This document shows positions 1 through 10,701 of a DNA stretch of 31,962 bases, in pieces (position 1 is the first letter of the stretch; every line of letters begins with the position of its first letter). Below the pieces are notes generated by a model. It made no database searches and was not told where the DNA came from. It saw only the letters and a list, made by a program, of their open reading frames with translations. Source of the DNA: Terana coerulea (lineage: Eukaryota; Basidiomycota; Agaricomycetes; Polyporales; Phanerochaetaceae); NCBI GenBank assembly GCA_024811115.1, contig JAKOGH010000613.1, positions 1 through 31,962 of the forward strand, in the 5' to 3' direction. The position numbers and the translations under genes are program-made.

Positions 1-504
1 CATTTTGCCTAAAACTACTCTAAGAACTTCTATAATGGATATATTTCCCATTATACTTAAAATAGCACATTAATAAGGTGATAAAAATGTTGATCTTGTT
101 TTTACACTGCAAGTCTGTATATTTATTCTTTAAGTGCTAAACGAGGTAATACATTAAACATTTATTTGCATCATTGTGAATGTCTTTACCATTCTCATTT
201 TGTATTAGAAATATTGGAAAAAGTCTTATGTGATAAGTAGCAGTAAGGATGAATTTTAAGGGTTAAGAGTTCAAAAGCATTTAAAAGGCAGATATAAGGG
301 TAAAAAGATTTAACTCTTGCTTATAAAGGTAAACATAGTTGGTAAATAGAAAAAAAACACTCAAAGCTGCATTTTTTGGCCTATTTGAGCATAAGTTTGA
401 AGGTAACTCCCAATTCGACACTTTTTAAGAGAATAAATATTGTAAAGGGTAAAGAGTAAAGTGCAGAGTTGCCCTCTGAGCATAAAGAGCTTGTTTTTAC
501 CAAT

Positions 505-565
505 TAATTACTAGCTACTGGCTATTATATAATGCTTAAGCTAATAGCATAGCTAGTAGTTATTA
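505..565. repeat. Imperfect foldback, ~23-bp arms
   Basis: The left arm (505-527, beginning TAATTACTAGCTAC) pairs with the right arm (542-565, ending AGCTAGTAGTTATTA), leaving a short loop. A few mismatches are present. It may be a decayed MITE end or an incidental hairpin. Confidence 0.5.
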
Positions 566-1073
566 CTCCATTATATAATAGTATAAAATACTTATATAAA
601 GAGAGTGATACGTATCTGGAGCTTTATTACATATATTACATCTCTTCCCACCTTTGCTGAGCCCCTTTAATATGTTTCTACCTATCTGACCTATGGCAAC
701 CAATATTAAAACTTGTACCATTAGTGTTATCTCATGTCAATGACTCATTTTGGGTATAAATATGAGTAAATACACTTCGGCATCTAGGGGTTTACCTATA
801 GTAATGCCTAGTTGTGTTAAGCACACTTATTGGAGGATATGTAGCTGATTTCTTATGCTGGCAATTCGACATGATTGAAATATAATCATGGTGTATATTA
901 TTATGTATTAGAAATATTCCAGATTGTTCTGTGTTTATTTTGTATTTATATCATCAAAGATATGCAATAAAAGCATGCAAGGCTCTCAAACACCTAAAGA
1001 GGGAATTTCAAACACACTTATCAAAAGGGCCAAATTTTGTAGATTTAGATGAGCTGGCATATTATACCCCTAT

Positions 1074-1164
1074 ATTAGGGCTTCAGTATGACATAACAAC
1101 CAGTGGAGATTATAGAAAACCGCCATAAAGTGCACTGTGCATTATGTCATACTATAGCCCTAAT
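1074..1164. repeat. Foldback, 23-bp arms with 45-bp loop
   Basis: The arm at 1074-1096 (ATTAGGGCTTCAGTATGAC...) is the reverse complement of 1142-1164 with about three mismatches. The loop also contains a short palindrome (AGTGCACT). The arms are too long for chance in this composition. Likely the remnant of a foldback or MITE-type element; function unknown. Confidence 0.6.
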
Positions 1165-1713
1165 ACAGAGTTACAATGCTATAATATGAAGCAAAGAGCA
1201 CTTATGCCTAAAATGCGTGACCTAATATTGATTTTTGTATTGTATTAATCTAGAGAAACACCCTTTCTCCCTTTCCTTTTTAAATCTACAATTTTAAATA
1301 GGATTTCCAGAACTCGCATGCAATTATGACACTTTACCAATTATTTGTATGCTTCAAAATGGCTCTAGACCTGCTGCTAGTACTTTAGAGGGGAAGTTAC
1401 ATATTTGTAACTTTAAACCAATTTAGTGAAATTTTCCCACCTTCGCTTAGCCCATACAACCAATGAGGAGGTCACTCCTTCCAAGTAGGTTCTAGCAGGT
1501 AAATTTTGATTTCGTCTCATTATCTTAGAATATGATTCACTGGCTGTTCTCTACAGTAATTTATGACAGATATAATGCGCAAAACTTCCTAATACAGCCT
1601 TTTATATCACATTTAGCCTTTAGATTAAAATATGTTTTGTTCTCCGGTAGGCACCCTCCTTCTCTATTGTTGAGTTTTGCACTTAGCTCATGTGCACCTT
1701 TTAATGGAAAGCG

Positions 1714-2200
1714 ACTACATTTAGAGTGCTCTAATGCAATTCAGCATTTGTAAGCCTAATTAGAAAGGGGTCTCAATGCCAACATTAGCAAACAAATAAA
1801 TATACTCATTAGCAATAACAATGAGCTCAATATCTGCTCTATAGCAAGTTCAATGCCTCAAACAGTGAGCAAGATCTCTAAAGCAGTGAGCATGGTTAGG
1901 CGGGCGCTTATTTTCATGTTAACTTCGAACAAAGTTCCTCTCCTAAGTTATGATGTTATATTATAGCTTATAAGGTTACTATATCCAAAGCACTCTGAGG
2001 CAATTTAGTTTTTATAGGCCTAATCAGAAAGATATCTCAATATTAACAATAGGAAACAAATATACATGCTCAGTAGCAATAATGATGAACTCAATATCTG
2101 CTGTATAGCAAGCTCAACGCTTCAAACAGTGAGCAAGACCGCTAAAGCAGTGAGTATGCTTGGACAGATGCTTTATTTCAAAATAACCTCAGAAAAAGTG
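1714..2200. repeat. Two-copy tandem duplication, period ~264 bp
   Basis: The unit 1714-~1932 recurs at 1978-~2200 in the same orientation. Shared landmarks are GCCTAAT(T/C)AGAAAG, CTCAATATCTGCT, TATAGCAAG(T/C)TCAA and CAAACAGTGAGCAAGA. Differences are mostly transitions plus small indels. The duplication predates the decay of both units. No coding content is recognised. Confidence 0.75.
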
Positions 2201-2935
2201 ACTACTTACTAAATGGCTGATAAAACCATTACATTGTAATGACTGCTTTAACTTTCAGCACTTATAGCTGATATTAATGATAATGCCAAAGCTGTATTAA
2301 TGTTTAAGCAAGTTTATACAGCTATTTTTGCTTATATATTAGTAAAAAGTAATGGATTGCATATAACAAACTTGGATGTAGCTTCAAGGTAAAATATGGA
2401 ATGCGATATTAAAATGAGAATAAATTTCCAATATTTCACAAAAATATTAGCATATCTGGCAATATGCAATATGCAATAGCAAAAATAAAATAAGCATTCT
2501 ACAGTCCTGAGCTGTAGTTCTAATCCAGTTTACCATTTGGAGTTCCTTCTTATAAATGGTTTAGTTTATAATTTTAGTTAAAACACAGGTATATAGCTTT
2601 TAATTGGTTTATATCAGTTTAGGGCTGCATTTAATGTCTACTGAGCTAATAAAATTCGAGCTAGTGTAATTAAACGAAACTGTTTAAAACTGCTGATACA
2701 TTGCATTAAATAGTGAGAAATCAGCAAAATCGAAATAAAGAAATTATACCTGCTATGCTTTGAGCAATTGCTTACTAGCTCTAAGTTACGTTACAGGTAT
2801 AATACCACACATTATGAAAATATTAATGCATCTTCAAATCTATGCTTAATGTGTTCATAGCTATAAATAGCAATTTATATAGCATCTAGCTCTTGCTAGT
2901 GTGGTTATACTCAGAATAAATTAATATTATATGCT

Positions 2936-3135
2936 ATAACTACTGTTGTAAATGCGGAACACTACTACAAATGTCAGATATATTCATATAAGGTGTTCCC
3001 ATGCTCTAACCCTTATCTAAATGTTTTTCGGATTTTTGAGAGTTTATTGGGCTCGAAATTACTAAATTGTAACAAAGTCAAAAGCTGCCCCAATATGCTA
3101 GCTACATAAAACTCTTCTTTGCAAACTCAGAAATT
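2936..3135 (+). repeat. Dispersed AT-rich repeat D1, copy 1
   Basis: This resembles 6375-6580 in the same orientation. Landmarks are GTAAATGCGGAACAC versus ATAAACGCAAAGAATC, the shared AAGTCAAAAGCTGCCC, GTGCTAGCTA-like sequence and AACTCAGAAAT. It looks like a fragment of a transposable element of unknown class. Confidence 0.65.
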
Positions 3136-3745
3136 GTAACAACTTTTTCTAGAACCTCAATGAGCTGCTGACTTGTTGTGAGTGGCTTCTCAACACTATT
3201 ATTACAAAGAGTGATCTTATTAGTGACTATGGATAGATTATGTCAGAGAAGCTGAAGGTGTAGTATTATAATCCTGTGGACTGCATACAAAAGCTTATTG
3301 ACAATTCACTATTTTGTGATATCATGGTGTACTTGCTAGAGAAGGTTTTTATGGATTAAAAAGCCATGAAGCAGAGTCATGACAAGATGTGAATGGTAGA
3401 TTAGTGGTAGAAAGAAGTAGGTAAGCATAGTGAATAGCAGAGATACATCTTTGGGATATCTGAGTGGCTACTATTACTCTTACCCTTAAAAACCCCTACT
3501 CTTGGCCGAAGGTAGGAGATGTTTTAGAGGTGTATTAGAATATATACAAATATATATATACGAGCTAATCTTATTCCATACAGCATGTATTTCAATGTTT
3601 GTAAACACTATTTGATGCTCTAAATATCATACAATCACCTTACTCCTAAACTTTTGGAGGTTTTCTATACTTCTACTATGGACTAGATAAGCATGTAATG
3701 CTGCGTATAATGATAGAACTTCACTTACCATAATATTAAGAGAAA

Positions 3746-3888
3746 ATGCCAGTAGGAGTAATGATTGCATTAAGGATTCTGGCCTCTGACAAAACAAAGC
3801 TTTCTCAGTTCAAAGGTGATCAGACTGCATGGCCTATGTATCTATTGATTGAGGATATGCCTGAATTGAATAGACCATCGCTAGTGCA
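3746..3888 (+). pseudogene. Plavaka-type DNA transposase fragment, cut off by an LTR
   Basis: The frame starting at 3746 reads through ILASDKTKLSQF, GDQTAWPMYL and a PSLVH segment. This order matches the conserved block of fungal Plavaka transposases, which typically read like ASDKTxLSxFxGDKxAWPVYLTIGN followed by an RxxPS segment. Only about 48 codons survive. Changes such as Pro-to-Leu/Met-like and a degraded IGN motif fit point-mutational decay. The frame stays open past 3889, but from there it translates LTR sequence (LTR-B), not transposase. No upstream catalytic region is visible. The family assignment rests on motif memory, not on a search; another KDZ-like DDE family is the main alternative. 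Confidence 0.65.
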
Positions 3889-4302
3889 TGTTGCAGATGG
3901 ACACATAGTAACAGTATTATTTTTTCATCTTTTCTTTACATTTCTACAAAGCCTGGTAGCAGCTCCAAAGCCTTTGAACAGTGTTTCGTTGTTTTCGGCG
4001 CTTAGCGCCCATATTGGGTCGTACTGTTCTCATGCCTTGGCATCTTCATCAACCTAGACACCCTTACCCTTGTTTTCATTTTGACCTCCTAGTCATTGGG
4101 AACAAGGTATATATACATGTACTATAGTTTGTAGTCTATGCTAACTTAGTCATTGGGAATAAGTATTGGCTTAAGTCTGCATATTCTGTAAGATTTACTA
4201 GGAGTTGGCCTTTGTAGCCCTCTTTATACATCCTTCTTCATCCATTTTACATTTGCTCCAATCCAGTCACTTCTAGTACACATTGAGTTCATTTCTGCGA
4301 CA
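3889..4302 (+). mobile_element. LTR-B copy 1 (~414 bp), no matching target duplication
   Basis: The element begins TGTTGCAGATGGACAC and ends CTGCGACA. The whole length aligns with the LTR at 29468-29881, including the CGGCGCTTAGCGCCC palindrome, the GGGAACAA(A)GG block and AGTTGGCC near the 3' end. The left flank (GTGCA, inside the Plavaka fragment) and right flank (TTAGG) do not match. This LTR is therefore probably not a simple solo insertion; LTR-LTR recombination between distant copies or a later rearrangement is likely. Confidence 0.8.
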
Positions 4303-4827
4303 TTAGGTCATTTATAGAGTAAGCCATTTGAGGCTTAATAAGTAGAAAGCCATTAAATTAAAACATTATAGATATTGCTTTTATCTTGTGCATAAAGTTA
4401 TATTTGTACATAAATTGTCTTTTAAAAAAACAGTTTATAACAGCAAGCTAACACTTGCATAGTATATCTAGAGGTGGTGTAAAACACACATAACTGCATA
4501 TGAATAGATGCAATCCAACTATACACATTATCATAACATGCTTCATTGCAAGGGACTTTTTAAAGTTTTTATAGTCACTTTTAATGCCTCTTTATTTGAA
4601 TTCTAGGGACTTATTATTTTGGTGCCCAAAACCATGTTATCCAATAATAAATGTTTTTATAATAGTGCCCAAAACTATTCCATCATTTGGCTGGGGACTT
4701 TCTGCAATAGTGCTCAAACCCACACCGCAAAAGAGCTGAACACTTGCTAAGGTAGTGCTGCATAATACCACATTGCTAAGCAATATAGAACTTTTATATA
4801 TAGTGTCTGTTATACTGTGTGCTAGAT

Positions 4828-5175
4828 TAGCTAGCTAATTTGAAGTGCTACAGCTTTAGCAAGTTTGTTCACTATTCAAACAGTGAGCTTGCTATTCTAA
4901 CCAGACTAACAAGGGTTGATAGCAGTATAGATGATATAAGTATGTTTCAGGTATTACACAGAGACCTTAGCTATAGCATAAGCGCTATAAGATAGATTGC
5001 ATGTGAGATACTTGGATGTAACTCTGGGTGGTAAGTATAAAGCAGTGTACTATATGCCATATACAGTACCATAAATCCTAAACATGTTTATATATATGGA
5101 AGAGCATGCTATATGCATTGTGGAATATAATTCCCATTTTAAGACATCTACAGCATGAGCTATATGGTATACATT
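4828..5175 (+). repeat. Dispersed repeat R2, uninterrupted copy (carries the empty site)
   Basis: Landmarks are TGCTACAGCTTTAG, CAGTGAGCTTGC, a segment ending TAGC(C)ATAGCATAA, then GATTGCATGTGAGATACTTGG and a GGTGGTAAG/GGTGGACAG block. The first half matches 19590-19789 and 31710-31905; the second half matches 30484-30675. In this copy the halves are contiguous, across about 4983-4992, where the other copy is interrupted by the 10.7-kb element. R2 itself is of unknown class. Confidence 0.8.
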
Positions 5176-5394
5176 GCCGAAAGAGCAAGTTTCAAGAGCT
5201 TATTACCATTTGAACAGCAAAAGAGCATTTAGGTAATATATAAGCATTTTTTTCACAATTATATGTATATATGTAAATATCCTCATAATTGTTAAGAAAT
5301 TTTTGGTATTTTCAATCTATAAAATACCTTTAGCTAGTATTTAGCAGTAATAGAGTGTAGTATCAAAAATACAAATAATACATTATAAATTATG

Positions 5395-5480
5395 GATATA
5401 ATCAAGCATGTGAAAAACATGCAACATGCATTGTGGAGCATAACTGTGATTTTAGAACATCCACAGCCTCAGCTATAGGG
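5395..5480 (+). repeat. Partial duplicate of the R2 3' part, cut by LTR-A copy 1
   Basis: The sequence around GCATTGTGGAGCATAA and TTTAGAACATCCACAGC resembles 5095-5175 (GCATTGTGGAATATAA, TTAAGACATCTACAGC) and 30615-30670. It is interrupted at TAGGG by the solo LTR that follows. Confidence 0.6.
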
Positions 5481-6036
5481 CATCACAAAATTATAATACA
5501 CACTTGCTGGGATGACTTGAAAGAAGTGCAGAAAGCAGAGGGACTTGAGTAGAGCTAGTAGTGTAGATATAAATTAATGATGTTGTTGAGTTTGGGGGTT
5601 TAGCCCACAGACCAGCCTCCTTATATACATGTAGAGGGACTCCAGACACTATGCAAGACCTCCAATATCATATGCTGACTGATACAGTCAGGCGATGTTC
5701 ACCGCGCCCAGAGCATACCACCACTCTAACTTCTTTATCAGATCTGACCTAGCTATCATGCTAACATCAACACTATCTAAACGTCCTAATCAAGCTACTG
5801 TACACTACCGGTCCATGATGTCATACCGACATCATACCGAAGTCATAGTCCAGAATAGTTCCGCATCTGAGTCTTGGATTCTACGTCTATATAAGGCATA
5901 TCCCTGATGTCCATGCGATAAGCACATGGCAAACTGATCTAGCATCTTGTAACACTGTGTGACGACTTAGTGACATGTCCTGACTTGATGTTACACTCTA
6001 AGCGCTATTGACTAGCACTGAGGGAAGTTTGTGACA
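5481..6036 (-). mobile_element. LTR-A solo LTR, copy 1 (556 bp, TSD TAGGG)
   Basis: Read on the minus strand, this LTR starts TGTCACAAACTTCCC and ends TTTTGTGATG, so the termini form a short inverted repeat typical of LTRs. It is flanked by a perfect 5-bp duplication TAGGG (5476-5480 and 6037-6041). Three full-length copies occur in the window. On the minus strand a TATA-like GTATATAAGG (near 5620-5635) lies upstream of a conserved 3' segment ending in CAAGTCATCCCAGCA. This copy is the least AT-shifted and retains several CpG sites. No internal retrotransposon sequence adjoins it, so it is a solo LTR. Superfamily is uncertain; a Ty3-type origin fits the TGTCAC terminus and the 5-bp duplication. 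Confidence 0.9.
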
Positions 6037-6374
6037 TAGGGCTTGCATTGTGTTAAAAGCAACATGCATGGGCTTCTTACCATCAAAATAGTGAAATAGT
6101 GTGTGCCAAGCATGCAAACATGTTTCCTATATATTTATGTGTTCCATTGATTGTATTCATAATTCTCTATATTTATCTGGCTTTTTAAAGCCATTATCCA
6201 CTCTGGATTGTGAATAGCAATAATAAAGTGTAACATGAAAATGCAAGTGAAGTTACAAAATCATAAAAATTATTGTGTAGGTTTTAATGCATAATTCAAA
6301 TGTTTGTGATTATTTACAGCCATTTGGCGTAGCCTTGAGCTATAGGTACCATGCTTATACTTTGAAAAACCCGA
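6037..6374. other. Decayed spacer with a fragment also found near 18460-18550
   Basis: No gene is visible. The reverse complement of about 6150-6240 resembles 18460-18550 (TACACTTTRTTAYTGCTATT, then AAACCCGGATAAAT-like sequence), so part of it is another dispersed repeat in opposite orientation. Confidence 0.5.
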
Positions 6375-6580
6375 TATTATACACAATAACTGCTATTATA
6401 AACGCAAAGAATCACCACAAATGCCAATATTTTCGCACACTCTAAAGCATACACAAATATGTTCAGAATTTATGGAAATTTATTAATATAGAGACAAGAA
6501 ACATTACGAAGTCAAAAGCTGCCCTAATGTGCTAGCTATACAAAATGTTTCTTCCTGAACTCAGAAATCATAATATCAAT
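6375..6580 (+). repeat. Dispersed AT-rich repeat D1, copy 2
   Basis: Second copy of the D1 repeat described at 2936-3135. Best preserved are AAGTCAAAAGCTGCCC and AACTCAGAAAT. A nearby block (6640-6740, around TGATGTAGCTGAAAGG) resembles 2340-2440, suggesting that the two regions share a longer, more decayed ancestor. Confidence 0.6.
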
Positions 6581-6796
6581 AGGGATTTTTCAAGTGTGTT
6601 AGCACTTATATGCAATAGTATAAAAAATTATCTCTATAGAGCAGTGAAATATGATCAATTGCACATGATATACTTTGATGTAGCTGAAAGGCAAAATAAG
6701 TAATAGTCCTTTAAAATATGAATCAATTTACTAACATCATAGAAATATTTAAGCACGTAGCTGTTTACTGTTACATGTGTTAAAATATGATTAGTG

Positions 6797-7970
6797 CAGT
6801 AAAGCTCAAAAGTAATGGAAATACAGCTAGTAAGTGTGAAAAGATTGGCTTATACTTTTTTTAATCAAAAAAGCTTTTGATATAAATGTTTTATAATTAG
6901 AAAGCCCTACAATAAGGCTTTATTCTGATGTAGCTATATTAACATATATAGTAAGTCTAAATGGATTACTATGCATTATATGCTAAACTTGCATGTTTAA
7001 TGAATTAACTATAATTTAGCAATAAAGTTGGCTGAAACATTATTGCATAACTTGAAATAAATCAGTGCATGTCCACTTCAAAGCCATATTCAGTAAGCTC
7101 ACTATTTACTCAATGTATTACACTTTATTGCAAATAATATAGATTCTCATTTTGCACAAACTCAAAGGCACTGTAATCTTATATTCAGGAGTCATATACA
7201 GCTGTATTTGTATGCAATCAGGTATATTATTATATAAGCTGCATATGTAAGATTTGACTTGTACATATACAGTATACATGTATATAATGAATCTAAAAAT
7301 AATGTCAGCATAGTTTGCAAGTTCAAAAAGTCGGCTAATATCTTGTTGACTAAAAAGGCTTGCAATATAAATGTTTCATAGTCAGAAAGGCCTCTAATGA
7401 AGTTTGCTTTAGCATGGCCGTAATGGCATATATCGCAATTTTGAATCAATAAATGTCTGCTATGTACTGTATATTATGCAAACTCACTATTTATTCTATA
7501 TAGTATATTACACCACAAATAACATAGGTTATTATTTTACAAACACATAAATGCACCATAGTCCCATATTAAGTATTTATATATAGCTATGCTTTTATAC
7601 ATTTGTGCACATTAGCATGCAAATTATATATATAAAGTTTGATTGATGTATACATATTATACACATATATATAAATATTGCAAATTATTGACTAACTACT
7701 ATTAAAATAAATTGCACTACTAAGAATTCACTTTGCATGTGTGCAAAGCAGCATAATGTGGTTTGAAAAGCAAATATATTTAGGTTTATTTCAAGCTTGT
7801 TACCAAACTATGGCTAATTTATATAAAATGCAAATATAGCATATAGCATATATTTATCCATTTAGAATTACTATACTAAACATTTATATCAAAATATTTT
7901 TCGGTTAAAAGATATAATCCAATCTTTCTAAGTCTGCTAATCATACTTGCATTATTTTTGAGCTTCATTG
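6797..7970. mobile_element. T-family long-TIR element, copy T1 (enlarged or composite)
   Basis: The left end reads CAGTAAAGCTCAAAAG; the right end reads TTTTGAGCTTCATTG followed by TA. Within both ends lie the family landmarks: CTTRGAAAGATTGGCTTATA, a TTGGAAAGC-like block, a RTGTGGCY block and AAACTTGCATTTTG. At about 1.17 kb it is longer than T3 and T4 because a segment of the interior (7030-7200) is repeated at 7440-7600. No transposase is present. The TA at the right end and CAG-type termini point to a Tc1/mariner-pogo type MITE. Confidence 0.7.
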
Positions 7971-7984
7971 TAATGGTACAATCT

Positions 7985-8110
7985 GTTAACTAACTACTTG
8001 TAAGATTTATTGCACTACAGAGGGTTTATATTGCCGGCTTGCAGAGCCACATAACATAACTTAGAAAGCAGATATGTTTAGATTTATTTTATGCTATGCA
8101 ATGACAGCCT
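7985..8110 (-). repeat. Partial T-family interior fragment
   Basis: The run ATTGCACTACAGAGGGTTTAT and the GTTTAGATTTATTTTA block repeat sequence from inside T1 (about 7700-7800) and the copy near 30960-31050. It is a truncated fragment lacking TIR ends. Confidence 0.5.
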
Positions 8111-8754
8111 GCTATATTTTGCATTACTAGTAACAATTGCATAATGAAATATATTATATAGTGTTCGGAACAGCAAATGATCAAATGCAGTAATAAACAT
8201 TATAGATTTACTCTTATGTACATATAGAGTTATTTTCCGAATTATCACAATTTGCTCTACTTTTCAACAGAGCATGTGTATAGTTTTAAGCTATATATTG
8301 TGGGCATAATAAATCTTTAAAATTACAACAAATAAGTGCTAACTTTACCTAATGGCTTAGTCAAACTGCTTTACATATTCCCTTTTCCATTGCCATTATA
8401 GCAGTGGAAAAGAGAGTACATGAATACTAATGAGCAATGGCCAAACTAAGGCATCGCTAATCTATGGGAACTAGGACAAATAAATGCCCTGGGCTCATTC
8501 TGTTCATGTCAGTGTTGCTTTTGAGAACACAATAGTGAACTACTGTATATAGGCTAACATTGAATACATTTTTCTTACCAAAACATACCTATAAAGTGGT
8601 AAATAGCATGTGGCTCTCTTAGATGCAACAAGTTCTTCTAATTGCTCAGCTGTATAATGTCTTGTCCGTACTAGGTTGTGAGCGAATGTGTAAAATACGT
8701 ACAATATGTGGATATTATGGCTATGTGTTGATGGCGGACTTGAGTAATACATCA
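8111..8754. other. AT-rich spacer with one hairpin
   Basis: No gene or repeat family is recognised apart from a 12-bp-stem hairpin at about 8383-8416 (CTTTTCCATTGC pairing with GCAGTGGAAAAG, one G-T type mismatch). Minus-strand open frames here are short and overlap repeat sequence. Confidence 0.5.
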
Positions 8755-9000
8755 CTATAAAGCTCAAAAATAATGCAAGTACAGTTAGCAGCGTCAAAAT
8801 TCGAAAGCCTCGAGCACTATTATGTGATGGTTGGAAAGCAACATCCTAGTGCTTGTTTACGATGTGGGCGCATTATCATATATGACAAGTTCAGCTGCAT
8901 AAATGCACAATAATATACGCCAACCTTGCATTGTGATTGAATCAACCATAGATTGGCAAAGAAATAGTGCACAGACTTGTTCAACTGCTCAATATTAAAC
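8755..9000 (+). mobile_element. T-family 5' half only, copy T2
   Basis: Sequence from AAGCTCAAAAATAATGCAAG through GTACAGTTAGCAG, TGGTTGGAAAGC, GATGTGGGCGCATTATC and ACCTTGCATTGTGATTGAA follows the T-family TIR with small indels. It retains more CpG than other copies. It stops at about 9000, exactly where the higher-GC island begins, and no matching right end occurs nearby. Confidence 0.65.
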
Positions 9001-10305
9001 ACGAGGAGCCGCCAAAAGACTCATGCGCTGGCTTGGAGATACAGTTTGAATATGGTTGAGATAAGTAATAAGGCCTGTAGAATCAGGCGCTTACTTCCGT
9101 TGCAAAGCTCACCATGACCACATTGCAGAAATCTAGAGGATTCGTCATGGTTCGTCCCAAACCCTGATATCTCTGCACGCAAGCGGATTCTATCCCTTCG
9201 TTCTCTGTTCTCACTAGAGCTTCGCAGGTTGTCTATGAGATATACTAACCCGGCCTTGGCTTTTGTGACCTGCTAGAATGTACCACAGCTTGGGTGTCTA
9301 TAGCAAGAGAGGTCTCACATGCCCATCACTGCTTCCTATGATGTCTACTTGCAATCGTAGAATAATAGGATTTATGTCTCACACGTGCTTGTACCGGCTT
9401 TTGTCTTTGCAGGTTCCAGTTCCCTTGTGATGGCTACTATGACTGACTCATGCATACAAATCTATGCCGTGAAAACAAACAAATTTACCTGTATAGTTCG
9501 CGGTCAGCCTGTTTCATCAAATTCTCAAGCGGCACACAAATCACGTTGAGCCGAGGGGTATAGGGTCAAGAGTGGCCGGGGAGGTACCAGTTTGTCTCAA
9601 AGCCGCCGTCTTTGACCGCTCCTATTTACACACACCTTGCGGATTCGAGATCGCACCTCTTATGAGCTTCAACGGCTGCTTGAACTGGAGGAGCTTCATT
9701 GCAGGATTTTGTAAGAGTTGACACAGTTCATTATACTGCTAATATTTGGATAACCAGCATTCAGCAGAGTGAAAGCTGACGATGCTTGTCGTCAAAGAAC
9801 ATACCTTTGTAAGTAACATAAGAGTGTGAAAGAAATTGCAGGATCTTGTGCAAGAGCTTTTGAGGGGTCAATATCAACAGAGAGTGCATCTTGAACATCC
9901 GCAAGTAACAAAGAATGCTATATATTGAGCAACATGGAATCCAAATAGGGAAGATATTACAGCAGGCACCATCCAAACAAAAGCTACTTCTCTTGACTGA
10001 CTCTCAATTTCTGCCTTTTATTGCCTCGCAAATCCGCACATGCTCAATCAAGTCCATTCCTCCGGACCCAGCGCCACATTGCATCTGTGGATGAACTCTC
10101 TTGATAACCGTGCAATCCTCTCTCACCTGTCAGGTCAAAAATCTCTGACCTTCAATGCATTGTGTGATTGCACTACGTATATCTACTAGGTTTTAATTCC
10201 CACATGCAGGCTAAACCCATCAAGGATTGGGTACAAGCCCACTAGTAAATTTTACGAGTCGGGCAACTTCAACAGGATGTCTTCAGGCCAGTTCGTGATG
10301 CGAGA

Positions 10306-10701
10306 GTGGTAGACTCAAAAATTGTTCTGGCCTCCTTCGATCGTGAGACTCCAGAGCATCTTGGCACAAGGGCTGCCTCAACTGCGCGGGACGCGAGATA
10401 TCAGCGCGTCAGGGCTTGTTTTGTCAACAAGGCAAATGGAGTATGTCCCATTTTTGCTTGTGGCTACTTCGACCCAATGATTGTCATGGCATTCATCTTT
10501 ATTCTCTATGACTCGGAGCTTCATCCGAAGCAACCAACCATTATTCTTCCTTCCGCCATTCTCTGCCAGAGAAATGCGCTTCATAGAAATATGCCTGTCG
10601 CGCCGGGTGAGACTTACATGTCATTTACGCAGTATTCCGAAGGTGATTTTTCTCCCTGGAACAATGACGCCTTCCCCAAATACATGTCCTTGCATACATA
10701 G
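10306..10701 (+). pseudogene. Decayed TET/JBP-like 2OG-Fe(II) oxygenase fragment
   Basis: About 131 codons are open. Residues 50-115 follow a recognisable order: a CPIFACGYFDP block, a degraded segment where fungal homologues have a Gly-Gly-His-Leu motif, then TIILPSAIL, HRNMPVAPGET and MSFTQYSEG. That order (aromatic-Asp-Pro, GGHL, hydrophobic strand with PSA, H-x-N-x-P, ET-x-x-SFTQ, aromatic tail) is what I recall for the C-terminal double-stranded beta-helix of fungal TET/JBP-type nucleic-acid dioxygenases. Damage is clear. The GGHL segment appears only after a frame shift (near 10486), extra residues sit before the H-x-N motif, and a Tyr lies where an Arg for 2-oxoglutarate is usual. No upstream HxD motif was found. 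Inactive if this reading is right. Assignment is by motif memory only. Confidence 0.45.

Larger units (their letters stand above)
1..1700. other. AT-rich stretch without recognisable gene
   Basis: This stretch is strongly AT-rich, with scattered stop codons in all frames and no protein I recognise. It contains two foldback structures (listed separately) and no repeat family that I could match elsewhere in the window. An open frame near 931-1128 is short and overlaps one arm of a foldback, so I do not call it a gene. The composition matches the decayed repeat DNA of the rest of the window. Confidence 0.6.

Noticed and set aside
931..1128. 65-codon plus-strand ORF as a gene
   Set aside because: Short, AT-rich, overlaps a foldback arm, and has no recognisable domain.
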